DNA of 64,000 nucleotides from NCBI RefSeq assembly GCF_001029105.3, contig NZ_CP011807.3:4154001-4218000 (forward strand). The letters are read 5' to 3'. The notes beneath the pieces were generated by a model. That model worked only from the letters and a program-made list of their open reading frames with translations. It was not told the origin of the DNA and did no database searches. The DNA comes from Pandoraea faecigallinarum (GTDB lineage: Bacteria > Pseudomonadota > Gammaproteobacteria > Burkholderiales > Burkholderiaceae). Of the stretch, positions 57,424 to 64,000 are shown one piece after another; the stretch's first letter is position 1; the number at the start of each line of letters is the position of its first letter. The position numbers and the translations under genes were made by a program.

Positions 57424-57782
57424 CGGACAATGGCTCCGAGCACCGTCAGCCGCTCGGACGAGACGCTGCGCACGATCTCGATGCGCAACGGATTGCCCCC
57501 GGCGGAATCCATGCCCGGCGGTTGTGCGGCCTCGCCCACGCCCCCACTTCGATGCGCCCGCGACCTGGCCCGCGCGGCACCGGACCGGCCCGGCGACTCG
57601 GCAGCGGCGGCAACCTGCGTGACACCCTGTGAGGCCGCCTCGCGCCCGGGTAGCGGCTTCGGCACGTCCGACGCCTTCGCGGAGGGGGAGGATTTTGATG
57701 ACTTGGCAGACTTGGGCGATTCGAGCACCACGGGAAGAAACGGAAATGGCATGGGCGACGGGTCGGGCGAATGGGACGGCAT
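57420..57782 (-). CDS. Small Ser/Pro/Ala-rich protein (unknown)
   Basis: A 120-residue protein with a low-complexity first half (SPKSAKSSKSSPSAKASDVP) and a more ordered end (NPLRIEIVRSVSSERLTVLG). AGGAG lies six bases before the ATG (57780-57782). It is coupled to the following 339-residue protein. It could be a secreted, structural or precursor peptide; nothing in the sequence decides. No signal peptide or recognition sequence is clear. Confidence 0.5.
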   Translation of the reverse strand: MPSHSPDPSPMPFPFLPVVLESPKSAKSSKSSPSAKASDVPKPLPGREAASQGVTQVAAAAESPGRSGAARARSRAHRSGGVGEAAQPPGMDSAGGNPLRIEIVRSVSSERLTVLGAIVR

Positions 57783-58248
57783 GTCGGCTCCTGTCAGCGG
57801 TTGAACGACTTGGCAATGACCCGGGCGACAGCACGTCCGGGCGAGCCATCGCCGGCACGCGACAACGTCGCGACCGGTGGGCGGAACGACTACCTTAGAA
57901 AATCCCGGCGGACTGCGGAAGGTGACGAAACTCTAGGATGTTTCACATGACATTGAATGTGATAAGTCCGAAATCCCGGTTCAGCCGCGAGCCGACAGCC
58001 TCTCCGTGCCGTGCGACGCCGTCCCCATGGGGCATTTTCCCAGGCGTCGTCTCGGGCAATTTTGAGAAATTTCCCAAGAACGAATGACAATTTTGGAAAG
58101 ACACGGCGGATGTGCCAAAACGCAGACCGCGGCATCGCACGTGCCGCCTGCTCGCGTCGACATGCCGCACCGGCGCATGCGCAACCGTCCGGAAGGCGCG
58201 AGTACAATCGATCGCACGCCATACGTCGCCATACAAGGAGTGACAGCC
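57783..58248. other. Divergent intergenic region, no gene
   Basis: This 466-base gap separates the unknown two-gene unit (minus) from the nitrate-reductase-associated gene (plus). No small gene is supported by a ribosome-binding site. A short AT-richer part at about 58050-58100 (TTTTGAGAAATTTCCC) may carry a promoter, but I cannot define it. Confidence 0.4.
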
Positions 58249-58725
58249 ATGCATCTTTACCAGCGTCTGCCGATCTTTGTTTTCGAGATCGAAGCCTGCG
58301 AAAACCTGAAGTACATCACGATGGCGATTCGCTTCAATCTGGATCGCAACGGCCAGCATCTCTCGCTGGCCGACTGGCAGCGTCTGCCGTATGAGGCGCG
58401 CGAGACGCTGGCGTCATGTGTGCCGGGAGACGAGGACTTTGCGGCGCGTCTGGAGGAGATTGCCCGCACGCATCTCGGACAGGAGGTCGCGCGCAGCGTC
58501 GATCCGGCGCCCACGGCCTGGCAGGATGCCAATGCGCTACCGCCGGGACTGCTCAGACAGTGCGAACTGGCCGACCTGCTGCCGCCTGACGTCGGCAACT
58601 GGGGCACGCTCACGCCGTTTCGCCGCTATGTCCTCGCGAAACTCTCGCGGCGCGACACGCTCAACCACTGCTTCGTGCCCGCCATGCTCGAATTCGGTCT
58701 GGCGCAGACGCAAGCCGAACTCTGA
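58249..58725 (+). CDS. Nitrate-reductase-associated protein family member
   Basis: A 158-residue protein of the family annotated as nitrate reductase associated protein (PF09655 from memory). It shows FVFEIEACENLKYITMAIRF (near 10), LSLADWQRLPYEARETLA and LTPFRRYVLAKLSRR. AAGGAG lies eight bases before the ATG. No nitrate reductase genes are in the window. Role unknown. Confidence 0.75.
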   Translation: MHLYQRLPIFVFEIEACENLKYITMAIRFNLDRNGQHLSLADWQRLPYEARETLASCVPGDEDFAARLEEIARTHLGQEVARSVDPAPTAWQDANALPPGLLRQCELADLLPPDVGNWGTLTPFRRYVLAKLSRRDTLNHCFVPAMLEFGLAQTQAEL

Positions 58726-58746
58726 GCGGGCCGCCGGCCCGGCGAA

Positions 58747-60345
58747 TCAGGTCACCGGTGCCGGGTTGAAAAGGGTGAGCGCGTTGTGCAGCCCCCATCG
58801 CTCGGCCCATGTCTTCTCCCCGCTCGCCACGGCGAGCATGAGGTGAAACAACTGCCAGCCGATGTCCTCGATGGTGGCTTCGCCGGTCGCGATGCGCCCG
58901 GCGTCCACGTCCATCAGGTCGTGCCAGCGGCGGGCCAGATCCGAGCGCGTCGCCACCTTGATGACAGGCACTTCCGCCAGGCCATAGGGCGTGCCGCGCC
59001 CCGTCGTGAACACGTGCAGGTTGATCCCGGCCGCGAGTTGCAGCGTGCCGCAAATGAAATCGCTGGCCGGTGTCGCCGCGTAGATCAGGCCGCGCTGGTG
59101 GGCACGATCGAGTTTCGCGCCCGGCGATACCACGCCATGAATCGGTCCGGTGCCCGACTTCACGATCGATCCCATCGCCTTTTCCACGATGTTCGACAAC
59201 CCGCCACGCTTGTTGCCGGGTGTGGTGTTGGCACTGCGGTCGACCCGTCCGCGCTCCAGATAAGCGTCATACCAGGCCATCTCGCGGATCATCGCTTCGG
59301 CGACTTCGGGGGTGGCCGCGCGTGACGTCAGTTGATCGATGCCGTCGCGCACCTCGGTAACCTCGGAGAACATGACGGTCGCGCCGGCGCGCACCAGCAG
59401 ATCGGTAGCGAAACCAACGGCGGGGTTGGCCGTCACTCCGGAGAACGCATCGCTGCCACCGCACTGCACACCCACAACGAGTTCGGACGCAGGCACCGTC
59501 TCGCGCTGCCGGGCATTCAGGCGCTCCAGATGCGTACGCGCCGTCGACAGAATCGACTCGATCATCGACATGAAGCCGACGTGCGCCTCGTCTTGCAGAC
59601 AGACCGTGTCGGGCTTGCCGCCGGCACCGGCGCTGCCGATGGGGATGCTCCCCGCCGGGAGCAGACGCTCCGGCTGCAACTTCTCGCACCCGAGACTCAC
59701 CACCATCACTTCGCCGCCGAAGTTCGGATTGGTGGAGATATTGCGCAATGTGCGAATGGGCACGATGGCGTCGGGCGCATCGATGGCGACACCGCAGCCG
59801 TAGGAATGCTCCAGCGCGACCACATCGTCGACGTTGGGATATTGCGGCAACAGCGTGTCCTTGATCCGTTTGACCGCAAAGTCGACGACGCCCGCCACGC
59901 ATTGCACGGTGGTCGTGATCGCGAGAATGTTACGCGTGCCGACGGAGCCGTCCGCGTTTCGATATCCCTGAAAGGTGAAGCCCTCAAGCGGCGGCAGTTC
60001 GGCAGGCACACGCGTGCTGATCGGCAGACGGTCCAGCGACGGCGCCCCGGGCATCGTCAGATTGCGCTCGTTGACCCAACTACCGGCCGGCAAGGCTTGC
60101 GCCGCGTAGCCGATGACCACGCCGTAGCGAATCACCGCCGCGCCTTCGGCCAGATCGGTCAGCGCAACCTTGTGACCTTGCGGCACGGCGTCCACGAGTG
60201 TGAGCCCATCCGCAAACCGGCTGCCGACCGGCAATCCACCGTCGTTCACCACGATGGCGACGTTGTCCTGCGCCTGCATCCTGATATAGCGCGGCGCGTT
60301 CTTCGCCGCCTGCACCACGCCGCCCGTGTCCTTCGTCGATGCCAT
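58747..60345 (-). CDS. garD: Galactarate dehydratase
   Basis: Dehydrates galactarate (or glucarate) to 5-keto-4-deoxyglucarate, the first step of aldarate breakdown. It has 532 residues. Signatures are [20 protein letters not shown] (near 110), [12 protein letters not shown] (near 173) and [20 protein letters not shown] (near 285). The ATG at 60343-60345 is used; the upstream frame is shadow. It is divergent from kdgD, which uses its product. Confidence 0.9.
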   Translation of the reverse strand: MASTKDTGGVVQAAKNAPRYIRMQAQDNVAIVVNDGGLPVGSRFADGLTLVDAVPQGHKVALTDLAEGAAVIRYGVVIGYAAQALPAGSWVNERNLTMPGAPSLDRLPISTRVPAELPPLEGFTFQGYRNADGSVGTRNILAITTTVQCVAGVVDFAVKRIKDTLLPQYPNVDDVVALEHSYGCGVAIDAPDAIVPIRTLRNISTNPNFGGEVMVVSLGCEKLQPERLLPAGSIPIGSAGAGGKPDTVCLQDEAHVGFMSMIESILSTARTHLERLNARQRETVPASELVVGVQCGGSDAFSGVTANPAVGFATDLLVRAGATVMFSEVTEVRDGIDQLTSRAATPEVAEAMIREMAWYDAYLERGRVDRSANTTPGNKRGGLSNIVEKAMGSIVKSGTGPIHGVVSPGAKLDRAHQRGLIYAATPASDFICGTLQLAAGINLHVFTTGRGTPYGLAEVPVIKVATRSDLARRWHDLMDVDAGRIATGEATIEDIGWQLFHLMLAVASGEKTWAERWGLHNALTLFNPAPVT

Positions 60346-60724
60346 GTTGCCCGTTCCTCCCCTTGATCCTCCCGCGCCGCCGAAGACGACACTCGCCGTC
60401 GCCGAAGCAGGCGATCCGTCGCATCGTGACAGCACAGGCACCAAAACCGGCGACGGTCGTTGATATTCGCTCAATCGCCCATCACTTATGCGTCATCATA
60501 CATCTAGATGCCCTGCTGTGCGCGGACTTACACACATTCGCCGCCCTTGGGAAAAACCCTTTCCCGATCTTTTTGCGGGTTTATCCCACTGCGCTTCGTA
60601 CGGTCAAGCCTCTTGTTCCTGCTCATGACATGTTATACGATGACATATAACTCAGCGCCGAGCGCTGGTTGAGCGCTTTCTTTATTCATCGAATCCGGCC
60701 TCATGGCCGACAGGAACTCTTGAA
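60346..60724. other. Divergent control region garD / kdgD
   Basis: This 379-base region contains no gene. It holds a perfect palindrome, CATCTAGATG (60501-60510), and the inverted repeat at 60632-60651. Its AT content is higher than that of the neighbouring genes, as expected for promoters. Confidence 0.5.
60632..60651. promoter_or_regulatory. Candidate operator, GTTATA-N8-TATAAC
   Basis: A 20-base inverted repeat with six perfect base pairs per arm, 74 bases before the kdgD start. This spacing suits a dimeric regulator of the GntR or similar type. No regulator gene is next to it, so the protein is unknown. Confidence 0.45.
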
Positions 60725-61636
60725 ATGACCGCACCTCAAGAACTCAAGCAGATCGTCTCGGACGGCTTGTTGTCTTTCCCCGTGACAGACTTCGACGCGA
60801 ACGGCGACTTCAATACCCGCAGCTATGCCGCGCGTCTGGAGTGGCTCGCGCCGTTCGGGGCGACGGCGCTCTTCGCGGCGGGCGGCACCGGCGAGTTCTT
60901 CTCGCTCACGCCGCGGGACTACAGCGCCGTCATCAAGACGGCCGTCGACACGTGCGCCGGCAAAGTGCCGATTCTCGCCGGGGCGGGCGGGCCGACGCGT
61001 CTGGCCATCGAATACGCCAGGGAAGCCGAGCGTCTGGGGGCCAAGGGGGTGCTGCTCATGCCCCACTATCTGACCGAAGCGAGCCTGGACGGCATTGCCG
61101 CTCACGTTGAGCAGGTCTGCCAGGCGGTGAACATCGGTGTGATCGTGTACAACCGTGCGAACTCGAAGCTCGGTGCGGACCATCTCGAACGTCTGGCCGA
61201 AAAGTGCCCGAACCTGATCGGCTTCAAGGACGGTGTCGGCGACATCGAACGCATGGTGCAGATTCGCCGCCGCATGGGCGATCGCTTCTCGTATCTGGGT
61301 GGCCTGCCGACCGCCGAGGTCTATGCAGCGGCCTATCGCGCACTGGGCGTGCCGGTGTATTCGTCGGCCGTCTTCAACTTCATTCCGAAGACGGCGATGA
61401 AGTTCTATCACGCCGTGTGCAACAACGATCAGCAGACGATGGGCCATCTGCTCGACACGTTCTTCCTGCCGTATCTGGAGATTCGCAACCGCCGCGCCGG
61501 TTATGCCGTGAGCATCGTCAAGGCGGGCGCGAAGCTGGTCGGCCGCGACGCCGGCCCGGTGCGCGCCCCGCTCACCGATCTGCTGCCCGCCGAGCTTGAA
61601 GCGCTCGACGCACTGATCCAGAAAGTCGAAGGCTAA
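60725..61636 (+). CDS. kdgD: 5-dehydro-4-deoxyglucarate dehydratase
   Basis: Dehydrates and decarboxylates 5-keto-4-deoxyglucarate to 2-oxoglutarate semialdehyde. It has 303 residues and belongs to the DapA/NAL aldolase family. The Schiff-base Lys is in [15 protein letters not shown] (near 170) and the Tyr/Thr active site is in [13 protein letters not shown] (near 139). N-terminal [16 protein letters not shown] is typical. It lies 11 bases before the dehydrogenase gene. Confidence 0.94.
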   Translation: MTAPQELKQIVSDGLLSFPVTDFDANGDFNTRSYAARLEWLAPFGATALFAAGGTGEFFSLTPRDYSAVIKTAVDTCAGKVPILAGAGGPTRLAIEYAREAERLGAKGVLLMPHYLTEASLDGIAAHVEQVCQAVNIGVIVYNRANSKLGADHLERLAEKCPNLIGFKDGVGDIERMVQIRRRMGDRFSYLGGLPTAEVYAAAYRALGVPVYSSAVFNFIPKTAMKFYHAVCNNDQQTMGHLLDTFFLPYLEIRNRRAGYAVSIVKAGAKLVGRDAGPVRAPLTDLLPAELEALDALIQKVEG

Positions 61637-61647
61637 GGAGTCGCCCC

Positions 61648-63222
61648 ATGCAGATCACCGGTGAGATGTTGATCGGCCGCGACGACGTGCGCGGCAGCGC
61701 GGGCACGCTCGAGGCGTTCGATCCGTCGCGTGGCGAGCGCCTGACGCCGTCGTTCGGCGCAGGCACCGTGCAGGACGTCGAGCGCGCGTGCAATCTGGCG
61801 CATGCCGCTTTCGATCTGTTCCGTTCGCTGCCCCTGGCCCGGCGCGCCGAGTTTCTGGAAGCCGTGGCGCAGGCGATCCTCGATCTGGGCGACGCGCTCA
61901 TCGAGCGGGCACACGCCGAGACGGGCTTGCCCCTCGCCCGTCTTCAAGGCGAGCGCGGGCGCACCGTCGGCCAGTTGCGGATGTTTGCCCGCGTGGTGCG
62001 CGACGGACATTTCCTCGACGCCACCATCGACCCCGCCCAGCCTGCTCGCGAGCCGCTGCCGCGCAGCGACCTGCGGCTCGCGAAGATCGGCCTCGGTCCG
62101 GTGGCCGTGTTCGGCGCAAGCAACTTCCCGCTGGCGTTCTCGGTGGCAGGGGGCGACACCGCATCGGCGTTCGCAGCGGGCTGCCCGGTCATCGTGAAGG
62201 CGCACTCCGCACATTTGGGCACGTCGGAACTCGTTGCGCGCGCCATTCGGCGCGCCGTACAGGCACTCGACCTGCCCGAAGGCGTGTTCTCGCTACTCGT
62301 GGGCGAGCGCGCCGTGGGCGAAGCGCTGGTGGCGCATCCGGCCATCGCGGCAGTCGGTTTCACCGGCTCGCGCACCGGCGGTCTCGCACTGCAACGCATC
62401 GCACAGTCGCGCACGGCCCCAATCCCCGTGTATGCCGAGATGAGCAGCATCAACCCGGTATACCTGCTTCCCGAAGCGCTGACGGCGCGCGGCGACGCCA
62501 TCGCCACAGGCTTCGTCGAATCGCTGACGATGGGTGTCGGCCAATTCTGCACGAACCCGGGGCTGGTGCTCGGTCTCGCGGGCGACGCACTCGAACGGTT
62601 CTGCCGAACAGCCGCCGACGCCCTCACGGCGAAGGCCGCGGGCACCATGCTCACGCCCGGCATTCAACAGGCCTACGACAGGGGCGTAGCGCGTCTGCGC
62701 GACGAGTCCAACGTGACGCTCGTTGCGCGCGGCCGGCCGGGCGGCGCGTGCCAGGGCCAGGCGGCGTTGTTTCGCGCCACGGCGGCCGAATTCCTCGCCA
62801 CGCCGGCGCTGCACGACGAGATGTTCGGGCCGGCGTCGGTCGTGATCGCCTGCGAGACGATTGACGAGATGATCGCGATCACGGAACGTCTTGAAGGCCA
62901 GTTGACGGCAACGCTGCAACTCGACGCGGGCGACACCGCAACGGCGCGGCGTTTGCTGCCGAGTCTGGAGCGGCGCGCCGGACGCATTCTCGCCAACGGG
63001 TTTCCGACCGGCGTCGAAGTGTGTCACGCGATGGTGCACGGCGGTCCGTTCCCGGCGACGTCGAATGCAATGTTCACGTCGGTCGGCGCATCGGCCATCG
63101 ATCGCTTCCTGCGTCCCGTGTGCTATCAGGATCTGCCGGATGCGCTCTTGCCGGAAGCGCTGCAAGAGCGCAATCCGCTCGGCCTGTGGCGACTTCGCGA
63201 CGGCGCGCTCGTACAGCGGTAG
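61648..63222 (+). CDS. 2-oxoglutarate semialdehyde dehydrogenase (KGSADH type)
   Basis: An NAD(P)-dependent aldehyde dehydrogenase of 524 residues that would finish the pathway to 2-oxoglutarate. It has the catalytic Cys in [15 protein letters not shown] (near 297) and the Glu in [11 protein letters not shown] (near 265), with the [21 protein letters not shown] cofactor block (near 155). AAGGAG lies seven bases before the ATG. Context with garD and kdgD fixes the role better than the sequence alone. Confidence 0.88.
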   Translation: MQITGEMLIGRDDVRGSAGTLEAFDPSRGERLTPSFGAGTVQDVERACNLAHAAFDLFRSLPLARRAEFLEAVAQAILDLGDALIERAHAETGLPLARLQGERGRTVGQLRMFARVVRDGHFLDATIDPAQPAREPLPRSDLRLAKIGLGPVAVFGASNFPLAFSVAGGDTASAFAAGCPVIVKAHSAHLGTSELVARAIRRAVQALDLPEGVFSLLVGERAVGEALVAHPAIAAVGFTGSRTGGLALQRIAQSRTAPIPVYAEMSSINPVYLLPEALTARGDAIATGFVESLTMGVGQFCTNPGLVLGLAGDALERFCRTAADALTAKAAGTMLTPGIQQAYDRGVARLRDESNVTLVARGRPGGACQGQAALFRATAAEFLATPALHDEMFGPASVVIACETIDEMIAITERLEGQLTATLQLDAGDTATARRLLPSLERRAGRILANGFPTGVEVCHAMVHGGPFPATSNAMFTSVGASAIDRFLRPVCYQDLPDALLPEALQERNPLGLWRLRDGALVQR

Positions 63223-63273
63223 CGCAACAGCGAGCATGGCGAGTGCGTCGCCATGCAGCCGCCTGAGCGGAGC

Positions 63274-64000
63274 TCACGATGGGCGATCAGACGAATGAGA
63301 GGGAGCGGACGCCACCGACGGCAACATGCTGTACAGCGGTGTGACGGGGCCGTCGGCAAGCGTCCTGGCAACCGCCTTGAGATCGGCCGACCCGGGGGCG
63401 CCGATTAACGCGTAGCCAATCTGGCCCTTGCGCCACGTCACCACGCCCATGCTGTCGATCGTCTGCTCCGCAAGCCCCTGGTCCGGGCGCGCGTCGTGCA
63501 CCATGCACAGCGCGACAGGGTCGCCCGTTGCCGGGAGATACACCATCTGCACCAGCGCACCGTTCTTCCAGCGCAACCGTTGCACGCGCTTGAACGTCAG
63601 CCCCTGTGCACGAAGATCCGGCACGCTGATGTCGAGCTTGTCGTTCTGGCGGATATCGCTGACGGTACGCGCTGTGTCACCGTCGTCCACATGAATCGAG
63701 GCCACCGTGTCACGCGCATACAACTGCTGATACTCGGCAGCCGCACGCACCCACGTGCGCCCCGCTTCCGGTTTCGGCGACACCGAAACGGTCATGACGC
63801 CGCCTGCCCCTGCCGGGTGCATCAGGGCCGAGAGCCATGGCAACGTGACGGCCGTCGCCGCCACGCCGGCCGCGAACGCCGCGGCGAGCCACCACGGACG
63901 CACGCGCCGGGCGTGAGGCGCGTCGTTGGCCGCCGGTACGTTATGCGGTTCGTCGACACGCACGGGCGCCGCGGCATCCACGGGCTTCACCGGCGCGGGC
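63274..64000 (-). CDS. Membrane protein of anti-sigma-factor type, partial
   Basis: The frame is open to the window end, so its N-terminus is missing (no start in the window; the GTG at 63988-63990 is internal-looking). One membrane helix is present (WWLAAAFAAGVAATAVTLPWL) followed by a periplasmic-type domain with KRVQRLRWKNGALVQMVYLP. The layout, a short cytoplasmic part, one helix and a soluble C-terminus, is that of anti-sigma factors. The zinc-finger part would be upstream and cannot be seen. Confidence 0.6.
   Translation of the reverse strand, partial: PAPVKPVDAAAPVRVDEPHNVPAANDAPHARRVRPWWLAAAFAAGVAATAVTLPWLSALMHPAGAGGVMTVSVSPKPEAGRTWVRAAAEYQQLYARDTVASIHVDDGDTARTVSDIRQNDKLDISVPDLRAQGLTFKRVQRLRWKNGALVQMVYLPATGDPVALCMVHDARPDQGLAEQTIDSMGVVTWRKGQIGYALIGAPGSADLKAVARTLADGPVTPLYSMLPSVASAPSHSSDRPS

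Overview
The window is a GC-rich (about 62-65 %) chromosomal segment of a betaproteobacterium, most likely Burkholderiaceae. The gene order dnaK-thioredoxin-grpE, hemH-hslR, hrcA/nadK-recN, glnE/yhdP-nitrilase-tldD-aroG and the ftrABCD iron cluster fit this family, and Pandoraea-like is my guess. No rRNA gene or marker fixes the genus. Most of the window is dense housekeeping DNA with short spacers and many stop/start overlaps.

Layout. 1-7.7 kb: heat-shock genes on the minus strand (dnaK, a thioredoxin-like protein, grpE with a sigma-32-type promoter), hslR-hemH, a frameshifted FecR/DUF6600-type envelope protein, and the repressor hrcA. 7.8-21.7 kb: nadK-recN, the glutamine synthetase adenylyltransferase glnE, then yhdP, a nitrilase-family amidase, tldD and the DAHP synthase aroG. 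aroG is preceded by a complete Phe/Tyr transcription attenuator. 21.8-27.6 kb: a cobalamin adenosyltransferase and a D-lactate/glycolate oxidase cluster (dld-like, glcD, glcE) with a voltage-gated-type K+ channel gene placed between glcD and glcE; glcF is absent. 27.6-33 kb: a MocR regulator, a frameshifted DUF2917-type gene, glutathione peroxidase, yggS, proC and ubiA. 33-36.7 kb: the iron-transport operon ftrABCD with a Fur-box-like site. 36.8-43 kb: an Lrp regulator divergent from a polar amino-acid ABC transporter, a cytochrome c, a 24-copy 9-bp minisatellite and a CDF metal exporter.

43.28-46.35 kb is a degraded genomic-island remnant of lower GC beside tRNA-Leu(UAA). It holds a truncated methyltransferase, an HXXEE membrane protein, two small secreted proteins and a broken tyrosine-recombinase gene. 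Further on come a two-gene chromate transporter, the ergothioneine genes egtB-egtD, and an unknown helical protein.

At 51.9-55.3 kb is the most striking accessory locus: a 1034-residue protein with an N-terminal eCIS-core (DUF4157) region carrying an HEAWH motif and a C-terminal domain with the R / S-T-S / E-x-E pattern of ADP-ribosyltransferases. A 100-residue CxxC-CxxC protein is translationally coupled behind it and is a candidate immunity or accessory protein. The window ends with an EamA permease, an unknown two-gene unit, a nitrate-reductase-associated protein, a galactarate/glucarate catabolic set (garD divergent from kdgD and a ketoglutarate-semialdehyde dehydrogenase) and a partial membrane protein of anti-sigma-factor type.

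Two findings stand out: the aroG attenuator, where four mutually pairing segments and a run of Phe/Tyr codons can be read directly, and the eCIS-core/ADP-ribosyltransferase toxin with its coupled small partner. Several genes carry single-base frameshifts, so either decay or assembly error should be considered.
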